In this document: piece after piece, positions 24,792-32,419 of the stretch | Layout: the number at the start of each line of letters is the position of its first letter | How positions within the stretch are numbered: position 1 is the stretch's first letter | Assembly: GCA_031261455.1 (NCBI GenBank) | Contig: JAISJP010000013.1 | Span: forward strand, 1-35,013 | Length of the DNA stretch: 35,013 bases | Direction: 5' to 3' | Origin: Propionibacteriaceae bacterium | GTDB taxonomy: Bacteria > Actinomycetota > Actinomycetes > Propionibacteriales > Propionibacteriaceae | Made by a program: the position numbers and the translations under genes | The notes under the pieces: model-generated | The model's database searches: none | What the model saw: the letters and a program-made list of their open reading frames with translations, nothing else | Told to the model about the DNA's origin: nothing

Positions 24792-26141
24792 TCACGCCTC
24801 CAAGAAGGCACGCATGATCGCGTGGCCGCCGACAATGCCGTCCACTGGATTTCGCTCATTGGCGACGTGAATGTGCGTGGGCAGTCGTCCGCCCGGCGCT
24901 TGTGTCAGCGGGGTGAATCCGAACGCCTGCATGCCTAGGGTCGCAAACGCGCGTCCGTCCGTGGAGCCACCCATGCAGTACGGCACTACGACAGCGGCGG
25001 GGTCGGCTGCGACAATCGCGGCGCGCATGGCCGCGAACCATTCACTGTTGGGGTCGGACTCGGGCGGCTCGCCCCACTCCGGGAACTCCCACGTCACCTC
25101 ATCGCCGATGAGTTCATTCATGGCCGCCAACGTGGTCTTGTACGCGCCCGGTGGGTAGCGCACATCGACTCGCGCCTCGGCGTAGCCGGGGATGACGTTG
25201 ACTTTATATCCAGCCTTGAGCACGGTAAGCGCCGCAGACACGCGAGTGGTGAATCCAAGCGCCCCTGCTGCCGGACCAAGCGCGGCCACAACGGCGGCGA
25301 TGGAGCGTTCGTCGTCCAAGTCCACGTCCAGACCCAGCGCGGTGGCGGACGCCTGTAACTGCGCTGCCACTACGGGGGACACTTGCAACGGCCAGCGATA
25401 CTCGGCAATCCGGTTGAGCGCCGCTACCAGTTTTGCCACCGCGTTGTCGCGTGTGGGACGACTGCCATGCCCAGCAGGCCCAGTTACGTGGAGCAAGGAG
25501 TGCATCGCGCCCCGCTCGGCGCAAGCAATCGGATACAGCCGCACTTCGCGGCCATCTGGCGCGGGCACGGGTGTGAACTGTGCGCCGTCTTCACCGACGG
25601 CAACGGCACACCCTGCAAACAGCGCGGCGTGGTTACGTACCAGCCAGTCGGCACCGTAGTCGCCTCCGGCTTCCTCGTCGGCGACGAATGCCATCACCAC
25701 ATCGCGGGTTGGTGTCACTCCCTCGTCCGCCCACTCAACGGCGGTTGCCAGCATGGTTGCCACCGTGTCCAGCATGTCAACCGAACCGCGCCCCGTCACA
25801 TATCCGTCCACGATCTCACCAGCAAACGGATCGACGCTCCACTCGCTGGCCTCAACTGGCACCACGTCAAGATGTCCATGAATGAGCACTGCGGGCAACG
25901 CCCTGTCACGTCCGGGGATGCGCAATACCACATTGGCGCGCTCCGGAGCGTCGTCCCGAGCCAGAATCTGTGGCTCGTACCCGCTGGCGCGCAGCACCTC
26001 CGCAACCCAGTTGGCTGTCGGCAGTTCGCCGTCACTCACCCCGTCCCCGTAGTTCACGGCTGCAAAACGAATCAGTCTGCGCAGCACCGCGATGACGAGT
26101 TCATCGCCAGAATCCAACCCCAAAGCGGCACGGTCCATCAT
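24792..26141 (-). CDS. M20-family metallopeptidase (dipeptidase/deacylase type)
   Basis: A 449-residue enzyme of the M20/ArgE/CPG2 group, using two metal ions to cut amide bonds of peptides or acylated amino acids. Metal and catalytic motifs are in order: HGHLDVVP, GRGSVDMLD, ADEEAGGDYG with the catalytic Glu pair, the dimerisation-domain HGSRPTRDNAV, and the late GGSTDGRAF. In the second motif the usual D-M-K-G reads D-M-L-D, a small departure. ATG 26141 (a second ATG follows directly) has TAGAGT 7 nt upstream. The frame is open to 26183 without support. It lies about 45 kb-scale far from any linked pathway gene that could tell its substrate; the arg cluster 10 kb away is not an argument for ArgE, since ArgJ is present. 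Confidence 0.9.
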   Translation of the reverse strand: MMDRAALGLDSGDELVIAVLRRLIRFAAVNYGDGVSDGELPTANWVAEVLRASGYEPQILARDDAPERANVVLRIPGRDRALPAVLIHGHLDVVPVEASEWSVDPFAGEIVDGYVTGRGSVDMLDTVATMLATAVEWADEGVTPTRDVVMAFVADEEAGGDYGADWLVRNHAALFAGCAVAVGEDGAQFTPVPAPDGREVRLYPIACAERGAMHSLLHVTGPAGHGSRPTRDNAVAKLVAALNRIAEYRWPLQVSPVVAAQLQASATALGLDVDLDDERSIAAVVAALGPAAGALGFTTRVSAALTVLKAGYKVNVIPGYAEARVDVRYPPGAYKTTLAAMNELIGDEVTWEFPEWGEPPESDPNSEWFAAMRAAIVAADPAAVVVPYCMGGSTDGRAFATLGMQAFGFTPLTQAPGGRLPTHIHVANERNPVDGIVGGHAIMRAFLEA

Positions 26142-26148
26142 GTTCTCA

Positions 26149-26154
26149 ACTCTA
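26149..26154 (-). promoter_or_regulatory. -10 box of the M20 peptidase gene (leaderless type)
   Basis: Minus-strand TAGAGT, 7 nt, then ATG 26141. There is no ribosome binding site. Confidence 0.5.
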
Positions 26155-26267
26155 GCCTGACCGCTAGGCTGTCCCACACACACCTTGCCGTCAACCGCAG
26201 TCGCTTAGACAAAAGACAGGTCCAAGTCCTACCACCACACCACAGCGCGACAGCACCAATTGGCGGC

Positions 26268-26741
26268 CTAGCCGGTGTAGGGGGCAACCTCTAGGACGGT
26301 GACTTGAATGGTCTTGCCATTGGGGGCGACGTAGCTGACTTCGTCGCCAGCTTCGGCGTTGATGACTGCGGCACCCAACGGGGAGGTGGGGGAGTAGACC
26401 TGGGCATCAACGGCGCCGATGGCGAGCATTTCGCGACTGCCTAGGACGAACGTCTCGGTGTCGTCTTCGTCGCCAAAGTAGGCGACGGTGTAGACCAACA
26501 GTCCGTCGCCAACTTTGGCTTCACGCAACATGTATTCAAGCTGCTTGATGCGCGCTTCCATCTGGCCCTGCTCTTCGCGGGCAGCGTGGTAGCCGCCGTT
26601 CTCAGAGAGGTCGCCCTCGGAGCGCGCCGAAGCGATGCGCTCCGTCACGTCCTTACGACCAACGGTGCGCAACTGTTCCAGTTCGGCACTCAGCTTGTCG
26701 AAGGCCTCTTGGGTCAGCCAAATGGTGGGTTCTTCAGGCAT
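26268..26741 (-). CDS. greA: Transcription elongation factor GreA
   Basis: A 157-residue protein of normal GreA length. The N-terminal coiled coil (about 12-78) carries the acidic tip ARSEGDLSENGGYHAAREEQG that reaches into the RNA polymerase channel and provokes cleavage of backtracked RNA. The C-terminal FKBP-like domain follows (SPLGAAVINAEAGDEVSY). The ATG has TAATCT 6 nt upstream and no ribosome binding site, so it should be leaderless. The minus-strand sodA gene ends only 26 nt upstream of this start, leaving a very short space for the promoter. Confidence 0.97.
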   Translation of the reverse strand: MPEEPTIWLTQEAFDKLSAELEQLRTVGRKDVTERIASARSEGDLSENGGYHAAREEQGQMEARIKQLEYMLREAKVGDGLLVYTVAYFGDEDDTETFVLGSREMLAIGAVDAQVYSPTSPLGAAVINAEAGDEVSYVAPNGKTIQVTVLEVAPYTG

Positions 26742-26747
26742 TCACCC

Positions 26748-26753
26748 AGATTA
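26748..26753 (-). promoter_or_regulatory. -10 box of greA (leaderless type)
   Basis: Minus-strand TAATCT, 6 nt, then ATG 26741. It lies in the 26-nt gap behind sodA. Confidence 0.55.
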
Positions 26754-26767
26754 CCACTGAGACGCAG

Positions 26768-27382
26768 TTAGACGAGCGTCCCGGCAAGCTTGGCGAGCGC
26801 GAGGCGTTCGTTGACGTCAACCCAGTTGATGACGTTCCACCAGGCGGTGACGTAGTCGGCCTTGACGTTGCGGTACTGCAGGTAGAAGGCGTGCTCCCAC
26901 ATGTCCAACTGCAACACCGGGATCTGGCCGAGAGGTACGTTGCCCTGCTGGTCAAACAGTTGCAGGGTGTTGAGGCGCTGACCCACGGTGTCCCAAGCGA
27001 GCACGGACCAGCCGGAACCCTGAATGCCGAGCGCGTTGGCGGCGAACTGCGCCTTGAAGCCAGCGAAGGAGCCGAAGTCGATGCCAATCTGCTCTGCCGC
27101 CATACCGGTGGGGTCGCCGCCGCCGTTGGGGGACAGGTTCTTCCAGAAGACGCAGTGGTTGATGTGACCGCCTAGATTGAAGGCGAGGTCCTTCTCCAAC
27201 TTGTTGATGGCACCGAAGTCACCAGCGGCGCGGGCCTCTTCCAGCTTCTCCAGCGCGGTGTTGGCCCCAACCACGTAGGCGGCATGGTGCTTGTCGTGGT
27301 GCAACTCCATGATGGTAGCGCTGATGTGCGGCTCCAGGGCTGCGTAGTCGTAGGGCAGGTCGGGCAGTGTGTAAACAGCCAT
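26768..27382 (-). CDS. sodA: Superoxide dismutase, Fe/Mn type
   Basis: A 204-residue cytoplasmic enzyme that turns superoxide into oxygen and peroxide. It begins [21 protein letters not shown]. The four metal ligands are within [20 protein letters not shown] and [12 protein letters not shown], and the [10 protein letters not shown] block is present. The sequence does not decide firmly between Mn and Fe. The ATG has AAGGAG 7 nt upstream. The frame is open up to 27724, but the extra part does not resemble the family and lacks a site. The gene sits alone, opposite the ABC exporter genes. Confidence 0.97.
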   Translation of the reverse strand: MAVYTLPDLPYDYAALEPHISATIMELHHDKHHAAYVVGANTALEKLEEARAAGDFGAINKLEKDLAFNLGGHINHCVFWKNLSPNGGGDPTGMAAEQIGIDFGSFAGFKAQFAANALGIQGSGWSVLAWDTVGQRLNTLQLFDQQGNVPLGQIPVLQLDMWEHAFYLQYRNVKADYVTAWWNVINWVDVNERLALAKLAGTLV

Positions 27383-27425
27383 TTCAGACTCCTTGGTCTC
27401 AGACAAGTGTGCTTGACACGGGTGC

Positions 27426-27454
27426 AACTTACGTCCCGGTCTCACTAACTCCAA
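27426..27454 (-). promoter_or_regulatory. Possible sodA promoter
   Basis: Minus-strand TTGGAG (27454-27449) and TAAGTT (27431-27426) are 17 bp apart, which would give a leader of about 35-40 nt before the sodA ATG, consistent with its ribosome binding site. Confidence 0.35.
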
Positions 27455-27569
27455 CCTACCCCGACTCGTGCGCATTCCCGCCGTTACACAACTGAGACCA
27501 TGCTCGTGTCGCGGATGCTCGCATCGCGCCGCCACCCTGCGCCAACCGCAGTTGCCCCCTTGCATCTGA

Positions 27570-27575
27570 GAGAAT
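27570..27575 (+). promoter_or_regulatory. Possible -10 box of the ABC exporter genes
   Basis: GAGAAT lies 6 nt before ATG 27582. It departs from TANNNT at the first base. A weak GGAAG at 2-6 nt before the ATG could instead be a ribosome binding site, so the type of start is undecided. Confidence 0.3.
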
Positions 27576-27581
27576 GGAAGT

Positions 27582-28349
27582 ATGTTTGGACAACCGGCAC
27601 TCCAGATCGCACATCTGCACAAGAGCTTTGGTGCAAAGCATGCAGTCAATGACCTGACGATGAACGTTCCCTCTGGATGCATGTTTGGTTTTGTCGGCCC
27701 AAACGGCGCGGGCAAGACAACCACCCTGTCGATGGTGACCGGACTGTTGCGTCCCGATTACGGCACCGTGAGCGTGCTGGGTCATGACGTGTGGAGCGAC
27801 CCAGCAGGAGCGAAGGCGTTGATGGGCGTGCTACCCGACGGGCTGCGCATGTTTGATCGGCTGTCCGGGCGCGAGATGTTGGTGCTATCTGGCGAGATGC
27901 ACGGGCTGGGCACGGGCATAGCTGCCGAGCGCGCCGATAGCATTCTTGCCGCTCTCGACCTGAGCGCCGACGCCAACACCATGGTGGCCGACTACTCGGC
28001 TGGCATGACCAAGAAGATTGGCCTCGCCTGCGCCCTCATCCACAGCCCGCGGCTGCTGCTCCTCGATGAGCCGTTTGAGGCCGTCGATCCGGTGTCCGGG
28101 CAGTCAATTCGCAAGATTCTGCGCGACTTCGTGAACTCCGGCGGCACTGTGGTCATGTCCAGCCACGTGATGGAGTTGGTGGAGACATTGTGTGACGCGG
28201 TGGGCGTGATCGCGGAAGGGCGGCTGCTGGCGGCTGGTCCGCTGGACGTGGTGAGGCAGGGCATGAGCTTGCAGCAACGGTTTATCTCGCTGGTTGGCGG
28301 GCGCGTCGTCGATGAGAGTTCACTGTCATGGCTGGGGCAAGCCCGATGA
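27582..28349 (+). CDS. ABC transporter ATP-binding protein (ABC-2 type exporter)
   Basis: A 255-residue ATPase. Walker A is [10 protein letters not shown] (about 44-53), the Q-loop region is replaced by [14 protein letters not shown], the signature is [15 protein letters not shown] instead of LSGGQ, and Walker B is [13 protein letters not shown], followed by the switch His in [10 protein letters not shown]. This is the pattern of the CcmA/NatA/YhaQ-like exporter group. The stop codon overlaps the start of the permease gene (ATGA), so the two form one transporter. Drug, peptide or lipid export are all possible; nothing in the neighbourhood points to the cargo. Confidence 0.93.
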   Translation: MFGQPALQIAHLHKSFGAKHAVNDLTMNVPSGCMFGFVGPNGAGKTTTLSMVTGLLRPDYGTVSVLGHDVWSDPAGAKALMGVLPDGLRMFDRLSGREMLVLSGEMHGLGTGIAAERADSILAALDLSADANTMVADYSAGMTKKIGLACALIHSPRLLLLDEPFEAVDPVSGQSIRKILRDFVNSGGTVVMSSHVMELVETLCDAVGVIAEGRLLAAGPLDVVRQGMSLQQRFISLVGGRVVDESSLSWLGQAR

Positions 28350-29968
28350 TCTCGCGTCTTATTCGCCTCCAACTCAAACTGGAGTGGCGCGACATGCGTT
28401 CGTCCACCGCCGCGTTTGTGCTGTCTCTGATCTTTGGGCTGGGGTTCATCTATTCATCACTTCAGGCGTCCATGTGGATGATTGACCTGCGGGACGCCGC
28501 CGAATCGACTCGCACGGCGCTGACTGTCGCGGGGTTTGGGTTGTTCACCTTTGCCTGGCCTGCCGGAGTGGTTTTTGTGATGGGCAGTAACGAGATGCTC
28601 GATCCGGGCAGGTTTGCGCTTTACCCGGTGAGCGCCAAAAAGTTGCTCCCCGGCCTGCTTGCTGCAGGATTCTTTGGGCTGGGCGGCCTTTGCACGCTGA
28701 TTCTTGGCGGCGGATTGGTGGCAGCGTGGTCGCAGTCTCTCGCGACCGCAGTGGCCGCCGCACTCGGCGTGGTGCTGGGGTTGACGTTGTGCGTCGTCGC
28801 CTCCCGAGCACTCATGTCCGTGCTTTCCGAGCTGTTCCGCAAACGCAAGGCCCGCGACATCACCATGATGGCGATGCTGCTGCTGATTGTCGGCGCGTCC
28901 ACGGGCGTTCAGTTGCTGCCCACCATGGCCGACGGGGACATCGACATACACCGCATCGTGCTCTGGGTCGAAAACATCGCGCAAGTGATCGCCTGGACCC
29001 CATTCGGCTGGCCGTGGGCCATCCCGGCGTACGTTGCCTCGGGTGAGTGGCTGGTTGCCGCTGCACTAGCTGCGGGCACGCTCGCGTTGATCGTTGGTCT
29101 GGCACTGGTCTGGCAGCATCAGATCGCGCTCGGACTCATCCGTCCTCTCGACGTGGGCGGTGCCGGCGAAAAAGTGAAGAGCAGCGCCTTAGTTGACCGT
29201 ATCTTTCCCGCCAGTCCTGCCGGTGCTGTCGCCAAGAGGTCTATCCGCTACTGGCGTCGTGACCCGCGCCGTCTGATGGGTATCGTGTCTGTGCTGATCA
29301 TGCCGCTCATCATGGTGGTCGCTCTCTTCATGGCCGTCAGACAAAACGGTGCGGAGGCCGACGCGGTGAACACCATGCGGGTGCTGTTGACATACTCTCC
29401 GCTGTTCTTGGGATACATGAGTGCCACCATGGTTGTCACAGACATCTCGTATGACGGCTCGGCTCTGGGACAGCAGATCGTCGCTGGGGTCACCGGACGC
29501 GACGACCGGCTGGGTCGCGCATGGGCGCTGCTGCTGATCGTCGTACCAGTGCAGTTGGCGTATCTGCTCGCGGTTTGTGCCTATACAGGCGAATGGGGTC
29601 ACCTGCCCATAGCGCTGGGCTTGGCCTGCGTGTTCGTTCTCGGCGGGGTTGGCATCGGCTCGTGGGCGAGCGCCATGTGGCAGGCCCCGACACGTCCGGC
29701 AGGGCAGAACCCCTTCTCGCGTGGTTCTGCGTCCACGTCCGGCAGCCTGGTCGCTGCCTTGGTAGGCATGATCTTTCCGGCGCTCATCACCCTGCCAACG
29801 CTTCTTTGCGTCGCCGCTTTCCGGTCTCAGCTGTGGATGCCGTGGGTAGCGCTGGTCGTCGGCGCGCTGAACGGCCTAGTCGTGCTGTGGTGGGGAATCG
29901 TAAAAGGTGGCAAGAGGCTCGACGCCACCTGGCCCGAGGTCCTAGCCAAGATCACCTGGAAGGGGTGA
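28346..29968 (+). CDS. ABC transporter permease, large ABC-2-like membrane protein
   Basis: A 540-residue protein with about 12 hydrophobic segments arranged as two similar halves, the second beginning near AVAKRSIRYWRRDPRRLMGI. The first half starts [21 protein letters not shown], a typical cytoplasmic elbow helix. A duplicated permease of this size can work as a single chain with a homodimeric ATPase. ATG 28346 overlaps the ATPase stop (ATGA); ATG 28328 would add six residues inside the ATPase gene. The last 17 nt overlap the end of the convergent methyltransferase gene. The substrate is unknown. Confidence 0.88.
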   Translation: MISRLIRLQLKLEWRDMRSSTAAFVLSLIFGLGFIYSSLQASMWMIDLRDAAESTRTALTVAGFGLFTFAWPAGVVFVMGSNEMLDPGRFALYPVSAKKLLPGLLAAGFFGLGGLCTLILGGGLVAAWSQSLATAVAAALGVVLGLTLCVVASRALMSVLSELFRKRKARDITMMAMLLLIVGASTGVQLLPTMADGDIDIHRIVLWVENIAQVIAWTPFGWPWAIPAYVASGEWLVAAALAAGTLALIVGLALVWQHQIALGLIRPLDVGGAGEKVKSSALVDRIFPASPAGAVAKRSIRYWRRDPRRLMGIVSVLIMPLIMVVALFMAVRQNGAEADAVNTMRVLLTYSPLFLGYMSATMVVTDISYDGSALGQQIVAGVTGRDDRLGRAWALLLIVVPVQLAYLLAVCAYTGEWGHLPIALGLACVFVLGGVGIGSWASAMWQAPTRPAGQNPFSRGSASTSGSLVAALVGMIFPALITLPTLLCVAAFRSQLWMPWVALVVGALNGLVVLWWGIVKGGKRLDATWPEVLAKITWKG

Positions 29969-30659
29969 CGCGCAGCACGCGGAAACCCTTTGCCGACCCT
30001 AGGCGCTGCGTAGGGTAGCTCTGAGTCTCCAGCCAGGACTGGAGCGAGTCGGCACCGAGATTTTTGTTGACGACCAGCGTTGCCGTGCCCGTTGGGGTCA
30101 GGCGCGCCAACCAAGTGAGTAACAGTTCGTGCAGCGCCTCCTTGCCGATGCGAATCGGCGGGTTGGACCAGATCTCGTCATAAGTTGTGGCAGAGTCAGC
30201 CTCGTCCGGAGTGAAACACCTGACACGATCCGCAACGCCGTGAGCTGCCGCGTTGCGTCGGGTCAGTTCTAAGGCGCGCTCATTGGTGTCCACCGCATCG
30301 ATACGCGCCCACGGGCACTCGGTCGCGAGTGCGATGGCAATAGGCCCGTAACCGCACCCTAGGTCGAGGAATCGCGGCGCGGAGGTGGCCGCAGAGTTTG
30401 CGCCAGTTGCAAGGGTGCCAGTGGCGGAATCCTCCAACGCCTGCGCGACACCTATGCTCGTTGCATCGGCAACGGCTGTCTTGTCGGGCTCGTAGCTGGG
30501 CGGCTCAGTGTCGCGGAACAGTACCGCCGTGCCGGGGTCGAGACGTGATCCGGAAAAAACCCCGTTTGCCGTAGTGAACGTGTATTCGCGACCCCAGATA
30601 GTTGCGGTTATAGCTTCGGTGTGCAACTGCGAGTTGGGCGTCTCAAAGTATTGACTCAT
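29952..30659 (-). CDS. RsmC/RlmG-like class I SAM-dependent methyltransferase
   Basis: A 235-residue methyltransferase of the MTS (RsmC/RlmG) type, expected to methylate guanine N2 in rRNA. The N-terminal FTTANGVFSGSRLDPGTAVLF is the family entry motif, motif I is FLDLGCGYGPIAIAL (about 97-111), motif II DAVDTNERAL, and motif IV the catalytic NPP at 167-169. Between residues about 55 and 94 there is an Ala/Thr/Ser-rich segment not expected in the family. The ATG overlaps the truA stop by 4 nt (ATGA), making it the last gene of trmB-truA-MTase. Its 3' end overlaps the convergent permease gene by 17 nt. Which guanine is modified cannot be read. Confidence 0.87.
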   Translation of the reverse strand: MSQYFETPNSQLHTEAITATIWGREYTFTTANGVFSGSRLDPGTAVLFRDTEPPSYEPDKTAVADATSIGVAQALEDSATGTLATGANSAATSAPRFLDLGCGYGPIAIALATECPWARIDAVDTNERALELTRRNAAAHGVADRVRCFTPDEADSATTYDEIWSNPPIRIGKEALHELLLTWLARLTPTGTATLVVNKNLGADSLQSWLETQSYPTQRLGSAKGFRVLRVTPSR

Positions 30660-31573
30660 GAGGCCGGCTCGCTCTCGCTGTGGGGTGTCTCTGGCCGTTC
30701 TCGAGTGCCGCTCGGAGCCACCGAGTCACGATCCTCCTGCTCGTCGCAACAGCATTCATCGCGACGGGCGCGCGCTTGCAGCACGCGGGCAGCAAGATCG
30801 GCGTCGTCAGGGTAGCCGACCTCTTCCAGCGTCAGGCCGTGTGGGGGCAGCACCGTGACTTCGCTGGCGCGGGCGGTGAGTGCGGCCGTGCCGGCCAGCC
30901 ATGTTAGGTCGCGCCGGCCCGTCCCAACATGGACCACAGCGCCCATAAGGGAGCGCACCATGGAGCGGCAGAAGGCATCCGCCACGAGCGTCGCCTCGAT
31001 GGTGCGCGGGGCGTCGTCTGCCCGGTGGATGTCGAAGCGCAGCAAGGTGCGAATAGTGGTGGCACCTTCACGGAACTTGCAGAACGGGGCGAAGTCGTGC
31101 AACCCGAGTAGCGTGTTCGCTGCCGCCTGCATGGCATCCACATTGAGGGGTTCGTTGATGGTGGTGACCATGCGTCGCAGCAGTGGATCAGGGATGGACG
31201 CCGGGTCCCAGATGCGGTAGCAGTAGCGTCTCCACATGGCCGCAAAGCGGGCGTCGAAACCGTCCGGGGCCACCAACACGGCGTTGACCCGCACATCGTC
31301 GGGAAGCACGCGGGTGAGTCTTCGAGCCAGGTCGTCGCAGTCAAGGCCTTTGCCTGTGGTCGAGTCGGACAAGTCAAAGTGGGCAACCTGACCACGGGCG
31401 TGAACCCCGGCGTCGGTGCGTCCGGCAACAACAAGCGTGATCGGCTCGGCGCTTGGGAGAATGCGCCCAAGCCAGTTCTCAAGCTCGCCCTGAACGGTGC
31501 GCAGCCCTGGCTGTATCGCCCACCCGGAAAAGCTGGACCCGTCATAGGCGATGTCGAGTCGGTACCTAGGCAT
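30656..31573 (-). CDS. truA: tRNA pseudouridine(38-40) synthase
   Basis: A 305-residue TruA that isomerises uridines 38-40 in the anticodon arm. It starts MPRYRLDIAYDGSSFSGWA. The catalytic Asp is Asp54 in AGRTDAGVHARGQ, followed by the family blocks RRYCYRI, HDFAPFCK and FCRSMVRSLMGAVVHVG. After the normal end at about residue 268 there is a hydrophilic tail of about 35 residues with three Cys in a row (DECCCDEQ) and many Glu, Ser and Pro. The start codon overlaps trmB by 8 nt. In many actinobacteria truA lies near the rplQ or rplM genes, and rplM is 3.3 kb away here. Confidence 0.95.
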   Translation of the reverse strand: MPRYRLDIAYDGSSFSGWAIQPGLRTVQGELENWLGRILPSAEPITLVVAGRTDAGVHARGQVAHFDLSDSTTGKGLDCDDLARRLTRVLPDDVRVNAVLVAPDGFDARFAAMWRRYCYRIWDPASIPDPLLRRMVTTINEPLNVDAMQAAANTLLGLHDFAPFCKFREGATTIRTLLRFDIHRADDAPRTIEATLVADAFCRSMVRSLMGAVVHVGTGRRDLTWLAGTAALTARASEVTVLPPHGLTLEEVGYPDDADLAARVLQARARRDECCCDEQEDRDSVAPSGTRERPETPHSESEPAS

Positions 31574-32273
31574 GGGCGTCCACCACCCGATAGCAGAAGT
31601 CGTGAATGGTGCGGCCCGCCGCAACGCCACGTCCCTCAAACTTGGTTAGGGGACGCAGGCCGAACCGCTCAGTATCGACCAACTCGAACTCGTTGATCGG
31701 GGTCAGTACCTCCAAGATGTGTTCGACGTAACCGTCCCAGTCGGTAGCAAGCCGCCACACGCCACCGTCCACAAGCCGGGACGCCACCAGAGCGGCAAAC
31801 TCGGCACTTACCAGTCGGCGTTTGGCATGACGGGACTTCGGCCACGGGTCGGGGAAGAACGTCCACACCTCACTGATTGAGCGCGGCGCAAATAGGAACT
31901 CCAGTCCGCTGAGGGCGTCGCCGTGGAGCAGACGCACGTTGTGCAGCCCGGCGTTCTCCAGCAGGATCATCGCCGACCCCAGTGCGCGCTCGAACACCTC
32001 AAATCCGACGAAGTTGACCTCGGGCCGCGCTGCTGCCGCCGCTGTTAGCGTCTCGCCTGCGCCGGTGCCCACCTCGACCACCAGAGGTGCGTCGCGGCCG
32101 AACATCGGCGTCCAGTCAATGGGCGGCTGAGGCGCAAACTGTGGCTCACGGTCTTCTTCGCGCGCGAGTCCGTCGATCAGGTAACGGGGTGCGTTGCGCA
32201 CCAACGACGATGCCTGTGACCCGTTCATACGCGGGCTGCGGCGCACGTATGACACAACAGTTCTCGCAGGCAT
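31566..32273 (-). CDS. trmB: tRNA (guanine-46-N7)-methyltransferase
   Basis: A 235-residue TrmB that puts m7G at position 46 of the tRNA variable loop. The SAM site is LVVEVGTGAGETL, then NFVGFEVFERAL, and the substrate loop FFPDPWPKSRHAKRRLV is the family hallmark. The end, LTKFEGRGVAAGR with a following Tyr, is also typical. The N-terminal 50 residues with YVRRSPRMNGSQ are basic. The gene looks leaderless (TAGACT, 7 nt, ATG) and leads the operon with truA and the RsmC-like gene, all joined by overlapping start and stop codons. Confidence 0.96.
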   Translation of the reverse strand: MPARTVVSYVRRSPRMNGSQASSLVRNAPRYLIDGLAREEDREPQFAPQPPIDWTPMFGRDAPLVVEVGTGAGETLTAAAAARPEVNFVGFEVFERALGSAMILLENAGLHNVRLLHGDALSGLEFLFAPRSISEVWTFFPDPWPKSRHAKRRLVSAEFAALVASRLVDGGVWRLATDWDGYVEHILEVLTPINEFELVDTERFGLRPLTKFEGRGVAAGRTIHDFCYRVVDAHA

Positions 32274-32280
32274 GACGTTA

Positions 32281-32286
32281 AGTCTA
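32281..32286 (-). promoter_or_regulatory. -10 box of the trmB-truA operon (leaderless type)
   Basis: Minus-strand TAGACT, 7 nt, then ATG 32273. It follows the terminator of fusA2. Confidence 0.55.
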
Positions 32287-32357
32287 GTTGGAGGCAGTCA
32301 CTCTCCAGCAAGCCCGAGCGCTGGGATACCTCCCGCTGACATACCAAAGAGCAGGGC

Positions 32358-32400
32358 GCAACGAAAAGCTGCACCACAGGTAGGCTGCGTGGTGCAGCTT
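32358..32400 (-). terminator. Intrinsic terminator after fusA2
   Basis: A perfect 12-bp stem, AAGCTGCACCAC (32366-32377) with GTGGTGCAGCTT (32389-32400), has an 11-nt loop. On the minus strand the second arm runs into TTTTCGTT, a short U-rich tail. It lies 20 nt behind the fusA2 stop, so it should end that transcript before trmB. A second small palindrome, GTTAGTC/GACTAAC (32409-32424), covers the fusA2 stop codon and is followed by TTTTGTT on the plus strand. Confidence 0.8.
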
Positions 32401-32419
32401 CTCGCGATGTTAGTCTCGA

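Noticed and set aside
24792..26183. M20 peptidase as ArgE, linked to the arg cluster
   Set aside because: ArgJ makes a deacetylase unnecessary, the gene is 9 kb away on the other strand, and M20 proteins have many substrates.
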